The position numbers and the translations under genes were made by a program. Below the pieces are notes generated by a model, which worked only from the letters and a program-made list of their open reading frames with translations, was not told the DNA's origin and made no database searches. From contig CANKBT010000062.1 of NCBI GenBank assembly GCA_947479995.1, positions 1 to 12,646 of the forward strand: DNA of 12,646 bases. Reading direction: 5' to 3'. Positions 1-11,357 of this stretch are shown one piece after another. Position 1 is the first letter of the stretch; each line of letters begins with the position of its first letter. This stretch comes from Frankiaceae bacterium. GTDB lineage: Bacteria > Actinomycetota > Actinomycetes > Mycobacteriales > SCTD01.

Positions 1-768
1 ATCGGTCGTGCCCTCGCGGAGGAGCTCGCCCGTGGCGGCGCGCGGCTCGCCCTCAGCGACATCCACCTCGACGCCGTCGAGGAGACCGCCGAGCGGTGCC
101 GCCGGCTCGGGGCGCGCGCGGAGGCGTACGCGCTGGACGTCGCGGACCGCGCTGCGGTCTTCGCGCACGCCGACGAGGTCGCCGGCGCCTTCGGCGGGGT
201 GCACCTGGTGGTGAACAACGCCGGCGTGGCGCTGCACGGCGCGGTCCGCGACCTCGCCGAGCCGGACATGCGCTGGCTCATGGAGATCGACTACTGGGGG
301 GTCGTGCACGGCACGCAGGCCTTCCTCCCCCACCTGGTCGCCTCCGGCAGCGGTCGGCTCGCCAACATCTCGAGCGTCTTCGGGCTCATCGCGGTCCCCG
401 ACCAGGCCGCCTACAACGCCGCCAAGTTCGCGGTGCGCGGCTTCACCGAGGCCCTGCGCCAGGAGATGCAGCGCGACCGCCTGCCGGTGAGCGTGAGCAC
501 GGTGCACCCCGGCGGCATCCGCACCGCCATCGCCCGGTCGGCGCGCTACAGCTCCCCGTCGGCGCGCGAGGGCTCCACCGAGCTGTTCGCCCGCGTCGCC
601 CGCACCTCGCCCGAGCGGGCGGCGCGCGTCATCCTGCGCGGGGTGGAGCGCCGGCGGGCGCGCATCCTCGTCGGTCCCGACGCCTGGGCGCTGGCGGCGC
701 TCCCCCGCGCGCTCGGCGCGCACTACGGGCGCGTCGTGGTCCCGTCGGTCCGCCGGCTCGCCCCGTGA
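1..768 (+). CDS. SDR-family NAD(P)-dependent oxidoreductase, 5' partial
   Basis: Short-chain dehydrogenase/reductase: a cytoplasmic enzyme that interconverts an alcohol and a ketone or aldehyde using NAD(P). Frame 1 is open from the first base; 255 residues are visible. The chain begins inside the glycine-rich TGxxxGIG loop (IGRALAEELA), so roughly 15-20 residues are missing. Visible signatures are NNAG (about residues 69-72), NISS with the presumed catalytic Ser125, and YNAAK with Tyr138 and Lys142. The second strand ends in Asp20 (ALSD), which in this family usually means NAD rather than NADP. The fourth tetrad residue, normally Asn in an N-x-W-G context, is Asp97 (IDYWG); I believe related actinobacterial SDRs share this. 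The stop overlaps the P450 start (GTGA), so the two are probably co-translated and act on the same substrate. The substrate cannot be read from sequence; oxidation of the P450's hydroxylated product is an inference. Confidence 0.95.
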   Translation: MGRALAEELARGGARLALSDIHLDAVEETAERCRRLGARAEAYALDVADRAAVFAHADEVAGAFGGVHLVVNNAGVALHGAVRDLAEPDMRWLMEIDYWGVVHGTQAFLPHLVASGSGRLANISSVFGLIAVPDQAAYNAAKFAVRGFTEALRQEMQRDRLPVSVSTVHPGGIRTAIARSARYSSPSAREGSTELFARVARTSPERAARVILRGVERRRARILVGPDAWALAALPRALGAHYGRVVVPSVRRLAP

Positions 769-3700
769 GCACGGCGACCTCAGGGGCGACCGGGACGTCG
801 GGCGCGCCGGGCGCGACGGAGCCGCTGCCCTCCCCGGCGGGGCTGCCCGTGCTCGGCAACCTGCTGCAGCTGCCCCGGGCCCGGCTCATGCAGCACCTGC
901 ACGAGGTCGCGACCCGCTTCGACGGGGTCTACGCCCTCGACGTCGCCGGCACCCGCGCGATCGTGGTCTACGGCCCGGACCTCGTCGCCGAGTTGTGCGA
1001 CGAGACGCGCTTCCGCAAGGTGGTGACCGGTCCGCTGTCGGAGCTGCGGGCGGCCGCCGGCGACGGCCTGTTCACCGCGCGCCGCAACGAGAGCAACTGG
1101 GGCAAGGCGCACCGCGTGCTGCTGCCCGCCTTCGCGCTGCGCTCGGTGAAGGACTACTTCCCGGCCATGCTCGAGGTGGCGGACGAGCTCGTCGCCTCCT
1201 GGCAGGCCCGCGAGGGCGAGCCCCTCGACGTCGTCGACGACATGACGCGCCTGACGCTCGACACCATCGCGCTCACCGGCTTCGGCCAGCGCTTCCACTC
1301 CTTCCGGTCGCCGGAGCTGCACCCCTTCCTCGCCGCCATGGGCCGCGTGCTCACCGAGGCCCAGTCGCGCGTGACGCGGCTGCCGCACACCGCGCGTCTC
1401 TACGCCGCCCGCGAGCGGCGCTTCCAGGCCGACATCGCGCAGATGTTCGAGCTCGTCGACGCGGTGATCGCGGGCCGCCACGCGGCGGGCGACCCGGGCG
1501 GCCGGGACCTGCTGGGCCTGATGCTCACCTCGCCCGACCCCGAGACCGGCGAGACGCTCGACGACGTCAACGTGCGCCACCAGATCATCACGTTCCTCGT
1601 CGCGGGCCACGAGACGACGAGCGGCCTGCTGTCGTTCGCCCTGCACCAGCTGCTGCGCAACCCGCACGTGCTCGCCCAGGCGTACGCCGAGGTCGACCGG
1701 CTGCTGCCCGGCGACACCGTCCCGACCTACCGGCACGTCAACCAGCTCGACGTGGTCAGCCGCGTCCTCGACGAGACGCTGCGGCTGTGGTCGCCCGCGC
1801 CGGGCTTCACCGTCGCGCCGTACGAGGACACGACGCTCGGCGGCCGCTACCGCCTGCAGCGCAACTACCCGGTGAGCGTGCTGCTCGCCCCGCTGCACCG
1901 CGACCCGGGCGCCTGGCCGGACCCGGAGCGCTTCGACGTCGACCGCTTCCGCCCCGAGGCGACGGCCGCCCGCCAGCAGCGCTACCCGCACGCGTACCAG
2001 CCGTTCGGCAACGGCGCCCGCGCCTGCATCGGCCGGCAGTTCGCCCTCGTGGAGGCCAAGCTCGCCCTGGCCCTGCTGCTGCAGCGCTTCGCGCTCGAGG
2101 ACCCCGGCGACTACCGGCTGCAGATCAAGGAGACCCTGACGATCAAGCCGGACGGGTTCCGCCTCCGCGTCCGGGCGCGGCGCCCCCACGAGCGCCTGCA
2201 CCGGCCCGCGCCGGTCGCGGCCACCGGTGCGCCGGCACCGCGCGACAGCGTCGACGTGGCGGCGCGCCGCCTCGCCGGCTCGACCCCCGGTCAGCCGCTG
2301 ACGGTGCTGTACGGCTCGACGATGCAGACCTGCGCGGACGTCGCCGCGCGGGTCGCCGAGCTGGGCGAGGCCGCGGGGCTGCCCACCGCCCTGCGCCCGC
2401 TCGACGAGGCCGTCGGCGCGCTGCCGCAGACCGGCCTGCTCGTCGTGGTCACCGCCACCTACAACGGCGAGGCGCCCGACGGCGCCCGCGCGTTCGACCG
2501 CGCCCTGCGCGACGGGGCCACGGCCGCGCTCCCCGACCTGCGGTACGCCGTGCTCGGGTGCGGCAACACGCAGTGGTCGACGTACCAGGCCTTCCCGAAG
2601 CGCGTCGACGCCTTCCTGGCCGCGACCGGCGCGACGCCGCTGCTCGAGCGCGCGGAGGCCGACGCGGCCGGTGACTTCGACGGCGCCGTCGACGCGTGGC
2701 TGGGTCGCCTGGTCGAGGCGCTCGCCGGCCTGCCGGGCGCCGTCGCGGCGCCGACGGCGCCCGCCGCGCCGCGCTACCGGCTCGCGCTGCTCGACGAGCG
2801 GGCCACCCGGCCGGAGATCGTCGGCCCCCAGGCCGTGCCGATGGTCGTCGTCGAGAACACCGAGCTCGTCGCGGACGCGACCGGGCTGTGGGACCACCGG
2901 CTCGAGGCGCCGGCCCGCTCGACCCGGCACCTGGTGCTCGCGCTGCCGCCGGCACCGGACGGCGCCCCCGCGTACGCGGTGGGCGACCACCTCGCGGTGT
3001 TCGGCAAGAACCGGTCGTCGCTGGTGGCCCGGGCCGCCCGGCTGCTGGGCCTGCAGGTCGAGCAGGTGGTGCGCGTCGAGCAGCAGCACGGGCGGCCGTC
3101 GCACCTCCCGCTCGGCGCGCCGGTCGAGGTCGGGCGGCTGCTCGCCGAGCACGTCGAGCTGCAGGACACCGCGACCGCGGCCGACGTGCGAGCGCTCGCC
3201 GAGCACACGCCCTGCCCGCGCACCGCCGAGCAGCTGCGCGCCCTCGCCGCCGACGACGCGCGCCTGGAGGCCGAGGTGCGGGCGCCCCGCGCCTCCCTGC
3301 TCGACCTGCTCGAGCGCCACCCCGCCGTCGCGCTCCCGCTCGCGGTGCTGCTGGAGCGCTGCCGGCCGCTGCGCCCGCGGTACTACTCGATCTCCTCCTC
3401 CCCCGCGGTCTCGCCAGGGCAGGCCAGCCTCACCGTCGGGGTGATCGACGCGCCCGCCCACGCGGGCACGGGGCAGTACAAGGGCCTGACGTCGGACCAC
3501 CTCGCGCGCCTGGAGCCGGGCCGCACCGCCTTCGGCTTCGTCCGCACCCCGACGCCGGCGTTCCGCCCGCCGCCCGACCCCGCCACGCCGCTGCTGCTCG
3601 TTGCGGCCGGGACGGGCATCGCCCCCTTCCGCGGCTTCCTGCAGGAGCGGGCCGAGCAGCGGGCCCGCGGGCAGTCGGTCGGCCGCACCGTGCTCCTCTA

Positions 3701-4040
3701 CGGCTGCCGCCACCCCGACCACGACTGGTACTACCGGGACGAGGTGCGGGCCTGGGCGCGCGAGGGCCTGGTGGAGCCGCACCTGGCCCACTCCGCGGTC
3801 GCCGGCCACCCGTACCGCTTCGTGCAGGACGCCGTGCGCGGCCGCGGCGAGGACGTGCGCGCGCTCGTCGCGGCCGGCGCGCACGTGCGCCTGTGCGGCG
3901 ACGGCCTGCGCATGGCGCCCGCGGTGCGGGCCGCGCTGGCCGAGGTGCACGGCCGCGCCGGCGACGCCGCCGCGGCCTGGCTCGAGGGGCTGCAGCGGGA
4001 CGGGCGCTACGCCGAGGACGTGTTCGCGCCGAGCCGCTGA
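765..4040 (+). CDS. Self-sufficient cytochrome P450 / NAD(P)H reductase fusion (P450 BM3, CYP102-like)
   Basis: A 1091-residue fused monooxygenase; Bacillus P450 BM3 has about 1049. Electrons pass from NAD(P)H to FAD, FMN and heme, and one oxygen atom enters the substrate, classically a fatty acid near its omega end. The heme domain (about 20-475) has AGHETT (280-285), ExxR (Glu337/Arg340) and the heme loop FGNGARACIG with ligand Cys421; Phe103 aligns with BM3 Phe87. A Pro/Ala-rich linker leads to the FMN domain (about 510-655: YGSTMQT at 516, TATYNG, LGCGN). The FAD/NAD(P)H part has RYYSISSSP (872 on), AAGTGIAPFRG (947 on), CGDG and a C-terminal GRYAEDVF. Odd points: the NADPH-phosphate contacts BM3 Arg966 and Lys972 align with Ala1011 and Tyr1017, terminal Trp1046 with Phe1087, and the fatty-acid anchors Arg47/Tyr51 with Thr63/Val67. 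The GTG start lies in the 4-base overlap with the dehydrogenase and has no clear ribosome site, suggesting translational coupling. Family is certain; substrate and cofactor are not. Confidence 0.97.
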   Translation: MSTATSGATGTSGAPGATEPLPSPAGLPVLGNLLQLPRARLMQHLHEVATRFDGVYALDVAGTRAIVVYGPDLVAELCDETRFRKVVTGPLSELRAAAGDGLFTARRNESNWGKAHRVLLPAFALRSVKDYFPAMLEVADELVASWQAREGEPLDVVDDMTRLTLDTIALTGFGQRFHSFRSPELHPFLAAMGRVLTEAQSRVTRLPHTARLYAARERRFQADIAQMFELVDAVIAGRHAAGDPGGRDLLGLMLTSPDPETGETLDDVNVRHQIITFLVAGHETTSGLLSFALHQLLRNPHVLAQAYAEVDRLLPGDTVPTYRHVNQLDVVSRVLDETLRLWSPAPGFTVAPYEDTTLGGRYRLQRNYPVSVLLAPLHRDPGAWPDPERFDVDRFRPEATAARQQRYPHAYQPFGNGARACIGRQFALVEAKLALALLLQRFALEDPGDYRLQIKETLTIKPDGFRLRVRARRPHERLHRPAPVAATGAPAPRDSVDVAARRLAGSTPGQPLTVLYGSTMQTCADVAARVAELGEAAGLPTALRPLDEAVGALPQTGLLVVVTATYNGEAPDGARAFDRALRDGATAALPDLRYAVLGCGNTQWSTYQAFPKRVDAFLAATGATPLLERAEADAAGDFDGAVDAWLGRLVEALAGLPGAVAAPTAPAAPRYRLALLDERATRPEIVGPQAVPMVVVENTELVADATGLWDHRLEAPARSTRHLVLALPPAPDGAPAYAVGDHLAVFGKNRSSLVARAARLLGLQVEQVVRVEQQHGRPSHLPLGAPVEVGRLLAEHVELQDTATAADVRALAEHTPCPRTAEQLRALAADDARLEAEVRAPRASLLDLLERHPAVALPLAVLLERCRPLRPRYYSISSSPAVSPGQASLTVGVIDAPAHAGTGQYKGLTSDHLARLEPGRTAFGFVRTPTPAFRPPPDPATPLLLVAAGTGIAPFRGFLQERAEQRARGQSVGRTVLLYGCRHPDHDWYYRDEVRAWAREGLVEPHLAHSAVAGHPYRFVQDAVRGRGEDVRALVAAGAHVRLCGDGLRMAPAVRAALAEVHGRAGDAAAAWLEGLQRDGRYAEDVFAPSR

Positions 4041-4056
4041 CCCTCCCGGTGACTCC

Positions 4057-5547
4057 TCAGACGGTGACGACCTCGGCGGAGGTGCGCGGCAGCGTCGCCC
4101 CCGCGGCGCCCCGCAGGCCGCGGACGTCGCGGGCGAGGTCGCGGACCAGGTCGCGCGCGACGAGGGCGCACATCACCGCCACGAGCAGGGCGAGCAGGGC
4201 GAGCACGACGAGCAGGTCGCCCCAGCCCCCGGTGAGGTCGAGCGACTCGCGGACCATCACCGCGCAGCCGCCCGCGACGCCGAGCGCGGCCAGCAGCCGC
4301 ACGGCCGGCCCCTGCGCCGACAGCGGCACGCCGGCGACGCGGCGCAGCGCCAGCGCGCGCACCGGCCAGGTGGCGAACGCGCGGGCGGCCAGCGCCCACG
4401 CCAGCGGCAGCAGCCCCGCCGGGCCGACGGCGACGACGAGGCCCAGGTGCAGCACGACCACGAGCACGACGAGCCGCAGCTCGACGTCGAGGCGGTCGCG
4501 GGCGATGAGCACCGAGCGGTCGAAGAACGTCATCGCCGTGGCGAGGCCGCCGACCGCCAGCACGGCCGCCAGCGGCCCGCTCGCCGTCCACCGCTCGCCG
4601 AAGACCAGCGGCACGAGCTGCGGGCTCGTGACCGCGAGGGCGACGAGCGCGGGGCCGACGACCAGGGCGCTGAGCCCGACGCTCTGGCCGTACGCCGCGG
4701 CCAGGCGGCGCACGTCGTCGCGCATCCGCACGAAGGTCGGCGTCGCGACGGTGGCCACGGTGCCGAGGCACAGGTCGAGCAGCACGTAGAGCAGCCGGGT
4801 CGCGACGCTCCAGTAGCCCAGCGCGGTGGTGCCGAGGGCCGCGCCGATCAGCAGCACCTCGCCCTGGTCGCGCACCTGCTGCAGCCCCTGGATGCCGACC
4901 ACCCGGGCGCCGAAGCGCGTCATCTCGACCGCGAGCGGCCGCGACCACTGCCGGCCCGGCCGCCAGCGCGACAGCGCCAGCAGCAGCACCAGCCCGCTGG
5001 CGTGCTGCACGAGCAGCTGCAGCACCAGCGCCCAGACGCCGGCGCCCGCGAGCGCGGTCGCGACCCCGACGACGCAGCCGAGCAGCACCGACACGACCTG
5101 GCGCACGGCCAGCTCGCGGAAGCGCATCTCCCGCGTGAGCAGGGCCATCGGCGTGCTGGCCAGGCCGGCCAGCACGAGCACCAGGCTGAGGGCGGCGAGC
5201 ACCGGCGCGAGGTCCGGCGCGTCGAGCAGGGCGGCGAGCGGCGCGGCGGCGAGGGCCAGCGCGGCGGCGGTGACGACGCCGGCGGCGGTGCTCGTCCAGA
5301 ACGCCGTGCTCGTCGTGCGGTCGTCGACCTCCTCGGCCTGCACCAGCCAGACCGAGAAGCCGGCCTCGGCGACCGTCTGCAGCACGGTGACGAAGGCGAC
5401 CGCGAGGGCGACGACGCCGAAGTCCTCCGGGGCCAGCAGCCGGCCGAGCAGCACGAGCGTGACCAGGCCGGCGACGCGCACCAGGTAGCGGCCGGCGCCG
5501 GTCCACAGCACCCCGCGCAGCGCGCCCGCGCGCAGGCCGCCCGCCAC
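4057..5547 (-). CDS. Polysaccharide flippase (Wzx-like, MOP superfamily)
   Basis: A 496-residue integral membrane protein expected to flip lipid-linked glycan units across the cytoplasmic membrane. Hydrophobic segments recur along the whole chain, for example about 22-38, 45-62, 86-107, 117-135, 150-192, 230-265, 290-315, 322-342, 357-378 and 440-465, roughly the 12-14 helices typical of the family. The N-terminal pattern GRLLAPEDFG followed by AEAGFSVWLVQ is characteristic of the WzxC/Polysacc_synt branch. The C-terminal tail (about 465-496) is charged and probably cytoplasmic. I chose GTG at 5547 because it lies 2 bases after the stop of the pyruvyl transferase and has AGGGG about 10 bases upstream; reading further back would overlap that gene in another frame. 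It is almost certainly co-transcribed with the pyruvyl transferase. No polymerase or glycosyltransferase is visible, so the glycan it moves is unknown. Confidence 0.87.
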   Translation of the reverse strand: MAGGLRAGALRGVLWTGAGRYLVRVAGLVTLVLLGRLLAPEDFGVVALAVAFVTVLQTVAEAGFSVWLVQAEEVDDRTTSTAFWTSTAAGVVTAAALALAAAPLAALLDAPDLAPVLAALSLVLVLAGLASTPMALLTREMRFRELAVRQVVSVLLGCVVGVATALAGAGVWALVLQLLVQHASGLVLLLALSRWRPGRQWSRPLAVEMTRFGARVVGIQGLQQVRDQGEVLLIGAALGTTALGYWSVATRLLYVLLDLCLGTVATVATPTFVRMRDDVRRLAAAYGQSVGLSALVVGPALVALAVTSPQLVPLVFGERWTASGPLAAVLAVGGLATAMTFFDRSVLIARDRLDVELRLVVLVVVLHLGLVVAVGPAGLLPLAWALAARAFATWPVRALALRRVAGVPLSAQGPAVRLLAALGVAGGCAVMVRESLDLTGGWGDLLVVLALLALLVAVMCALVARDLVRDLARDVRGLRGAAGATLPRTSAEVVTV

Positions 5548-5549
5548 GG

Positions 5550-6554
5550 TCAGGCGCCCCTGGCCAGCCGGCGGGCCGTCGCCACGGCCTCCTCGGGGCT
5601 GTCGGCGCGACGGCTCAGGGGCGAGGACGACAGCCAGGTGTCGTGCAGCCGGCCGACCTTGCCGTAGCTGTTGTCGACCCAGACGCTGCGTCGGCCCGAC
5701 AGCGTCGCCAGCACGACGCCGTGCAGCCGGTCGGTGACGAGCACCTCGCCGCGCTGCACCATCGCCAGCCCGCGGTGCACGCCGCCGGTGGCGATGGCCG
5801 CGTGCAGGGCGGTGCTGGCGCGGCGCGCAGCCGCCGACGCGACCGCGGGCCGCAGGCGGGCGTCGGCGGCTGACAGCACCTGCCGGCGCCGGCTGTGCGG
5901 CGGGAACCAGTCGAAGACCGGCACCCCCGCCGGTGCTGCGCGGCGGCCCGCGCTCTCGTGGTCGGTGCGCCACTGCACGACGACGGGCGCCTCGGCCGGC
6001 CGGGGCGCGGGCAGGGTCGCCGGGTCGATGGCGAGCGCGGCGTCGGGCACCAGCACCGAGGCCAGGCCGAGCACGTCGCGGACGTAGGCGGTGCCCTCGT
6101 CGTCGCGGGTCATCACCGTCAGGTCGGGGTGGCGCCGCAGCGCCGCCGCCGAGCGCTGGGCGGCCGCCTCGTCGGCGAACCAGACGGTCTGCGGCAGCTG
6201 CACGATGCGGCGGTCGGCGAAGCGGGCGACGACGTGCTCGCGGAAGGCGTGGTTCTCGGGCCAGACGTCGCCGAAGTTGCCGCCGCCGTGCAGCAGCAGC
6301 GGCACGTCGCGCGGCAGGGCGTCGACGACGTCGTCGCGGTGCCGGCCGTGCGTCGCGCTGTAGGCGATGCGGACGCCGAGGCGCGCCAGCGCCTGCTGCT
6401 CGCCGAGCCAGATCGCGGTGTCGCCGACGTTGTCGTGGTCGGGGAAGTCGAGCACCGCGACGGCGCGGGCGCCCCGCAGCTGCTCGGCGAGCGCCGCGTC
6501 GAAGCGCCGGCGCAGGCCGGCCAGCAGTGCGGGCACGCCGTCGGGCGCGGTCAT
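5550..6554 (-). CDS. Polysaccharide pyruvyl transferase family protein (EpsI/EpsO-like)
   Basis: A 334-residue soluble protein resembling the polysaccharide pyruvyl transferase family (PF04230), which adds pyruvate ketals from phosphoenolpyruvate to sugars of cell-wall or exopolysaccharides. Visible signatures are DHDNVGDTAIW (39-49), the glycine-rich LLHGGGNFGDVW (87-98), QTVWF (122-126), a central VPDAAL (169-174), and near the C-terminus VTDRLHG (273-279) followed by WVDNSYGK (292-299). The last two blocks are typical of EpsI/EpsO-type members. ATG at 6554 is well supported by an unusually strong ribosome-binding site (GGAGGAGGGG) a few bases upstream. The flippase starts 2 bases after this stop, so the two probably modify and export the same glycan. 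A 133-bp gap separates it from the upstream nucleotidyltransferase gene, so it may have its own promoter. Which sugar is pyruvylated cannot be told, and some family members are only inferred transferases. Confidence 0.87.
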   Translation of the reverse strand: MTAPDGVPALLAGLRRRFDAALAEQLRGARAVAVLDFPDHDNVGDTAIWLGEQQALARLGVRIAYSATHGRHRDDVVDALPRDVPLLLHGGGNFGDVWPENHAFREHVVARFADRRIVQLPQTVWFADEAAAQRSAAALRRHPDLTVMTRDDEGTAYVRDVLGLASVLVPDAALAIDPATLPAPRPAEAPVVVQWRTDHESAGRRAAPAGVPVFDWFPPHSRRRQVLSAADARLRPAVASAAARRASTALHAAIATGGVHRGLAMVQRGEVLVTDRLHGVVLATLSGRRSVWVDNSYGKVGRLHDTWLSSSPLSRRADSPEEAVATARRLARGA

Positions 6555-6555
6555 G

Positions 6556-6565
6556 CCCCTCCTCC
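6556..6565 (-). promoter_or_regulatory. Strong Shine-Dalgarno site for the pyruvyl transferase
   Basis: The reverse strand reads GGAGGAGGGG followed by one C and the ATG at 6554. The GGAGG core sits about 6 bases from the start, ideal for 16S rRNA pairing, and it fixes the start codon. Most other genes here have weak or no such sites, so this gene is probably translated independently of the upstream gene. Confidence 0.8.
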
Positions 6566-6594
6566 GTCGGGTCGTCGCCGGCCCGGTCGTCGCC

Positions 6595-6614
6595 GCACCG
6601 GTCGACGCCGGTGC
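6595..6614. repeat. Perfect 7-bp inverted repeat (6-bp spacer) upstream of the pyruvyl transferase
   Basis: The arms are GCACCGG (6595-6601) and CCGGTGC (6608-6614) around TCGACG. It lies in the 133-bp gap between the nucleotidyltransferase stop (6688) and the pyruvyl transferase ATG (6554), about 40 bases upstream of that ATG. It could be an operator, or an RNA hairpin ending transcription of the metH-nucleotidyltransferase unit, though no T-run follows. In DNA this GC-rich such repeats also arise by chance. Confidence 0.3.
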
Positions 6615-6687
6615 CGTGCGCGGCGCGCGGGCGCCGGGGGCCAGTCAAGCGGACGCGGGGCGCCGACGGCGGCAGGTGCGGCGGGGC

Positions 6688-7793
6688 TCACCCGGACGCC
6701 GCAGCGACGGCCTGCGCGAGGTAGGCCTCGCGGTCGGTGGCGGCGCTCGGCCCGGGCCGCAGCTCCTCGCGGTGCAGGGCGCCGCGCGCCACGTCGCGCG
6801 CCCAGATGCCGAGGCTGGTGCCGGTGCGGTGCCGCCCGGAGCGCACGAAGCGCTGCGCCTGCCCGTGCGCCCCGGCGGGCGCCGAGGCCGGCTGCACCCG
6901 GTCGAGCAGGTCGCCGGCGCGCGCCCAGCCGCGGCCCTCGGCGCGCAGCGCCGCGACCACGCCGTCGGGCACCGGCACTCCGAGCCAGGCCTGCGCCCGG
7001 TGCAGGGCGTGCCCGACCGCCAGGCCGGTGCGCGCCGCCCGGCTGCGGGCGACCAGGGCGTCCCAGTCCGGCCCGTGGGCGACGACGGCCGCCAGGTCGG
7101 CGTACCAGACCAGGCGGGTGCCGCCGCCGAGCGAGGCGTGCAGCGCCAGGTGGTGCAGCGTGTCGGTGACCTCGAGCGTGCGCAGGTCGCGCCCGTCGAC
7201 GCGCAGCGCCACGGCCCGCGCGAGCAGCGGCTCGGTCGGCAGGTGCATGCGCCGCCGCCACGCCGGGTGGAACAGCAGCGACCAGTGCAGGTCGAGCGGC
7301 GTGCCGCCCGGCAGCAGCAGGTCGACCTCCCCCGCCCCCAGCCGCCGCAGCCCGTCCCAGGACGACGCCAGCGACGTGCCCGGCACCGCCTCGAGCGCGG
7401 CCACGGCCACCGGCAGGTCCGCCGGGCGCACGAGCAGGTCGAGGTCGCCGTACGGCCGGGGGGCGGGCGGGTCGTACCAGCCGCGCGCGAGCACCGGGCC
7501 CTTGAGCACGAGCGCGTCGACGCCCGCGCCGGCGAGCGCTGCCAGCGCCACGTCGAGGTCGCGGGCCATCCCGAGCGCGGCGACGGCGGTCCGGCCGCGC
7601 CGGGTGGCGAGGTCGGCGAGCACCGCGGGCGGGGCGCCGCCGGCCGCGGCGAGCGCCCGGTGCACCGGGTCGACGACGCGGTGCCCGGCGGCGTGCTCGG
7701 GGACCCGCGCCCACTCGGCCGCGGGCAGCGCCGGCAGCGGCGCGCCCCGCAGGGCGGCCACCACCAGGTCGCCCGCGGTGGGCCGCCGGCGCA

Positions 7794-7794
<1 letters not shown>
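6688..7794 (-). CDS. Nucleotidyltransferase-fold family protein (PF14907-like)
   Basis: A 368-residue protein matching the pattern of the uncharacterised nucleotidyltransferase family PF14907. Key blocks are LVLKGPVLARGWY (95-107), then RPYGDLDLLV (113-122) with the metal-binding type Asp117/Asp119 pair, and LDLHWSL (167-173). The region after about residue 200 is helical-looking and Ala/Arg-rich, without a motif I recognise. Such proteins are often encoded near capsule or exopolysaccharide genes, which fits the pyruvyl transferase and flippase downstream, but the reaction is unknown; I assume nucleotidyl transfer only from the fold. The ATG shares its A with the metH stop codon (TGATG) and has no good ribosome-binding site, so translation probably re-initiates from metH. 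No membrane segment or signal peptide is evident. Confidence 0.8.
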
Positions 7795-11324
<3,530 letters not shown>

Positions 11325-11330
11325 CCGTGG

Positions 11331-11336
11331 AGTCTA
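11331..11336 (-). promoter_or_regulatory. metH: Putative -10 box for leaderless metH transcription
   Basis: The reverse strand reads TAGACT (11336 down to 11331), matching the actinobacterial TANNNT -10 pattern, then six bases, then the GTG start of metH. Transcription would begin at or next to the start codon. No Shine-Dalgarno sequence is present, which fits. The -35 region is poor: CTGAGC, 19 bases upstream, is the nearest partial match. Confidence 0.55.
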
Positions 11337-11357
11337 CGAGCCCCGGGCCCGCACGGC

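Noticed and set aside
96..764. Upstream extension of the P450 frame
   Set aside because: It overlaps the dehydrogenase in another frame and reads as Arg/Gly/Ala-rich sequence; conserved P450 sequence begins just after GTG 765.
780..3950. A 1056-codon open frame antisense to the P450 gene
   Set aside because: It mirrors the P450 codon pattern in very GC-rich DNA, where stop codons are rare; the translation is low-complexity Arg/Gly/Val/Gln-rich with no domain.
4057..6648. One long 863-codon frame spanning flippase and pyruvyl transferase
   Set aside because: Only the part downstream of 5547 resembles a membrane protein; the upstream part is a shadow of the pyruvyl transferase frame.
11325..11357. 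Cobalamin riboswitch upstream of metH
   Set aside because: The gap is 33 bp, too short for the roughly 200-base aptamer, and no B12-box-like sequence is seen.
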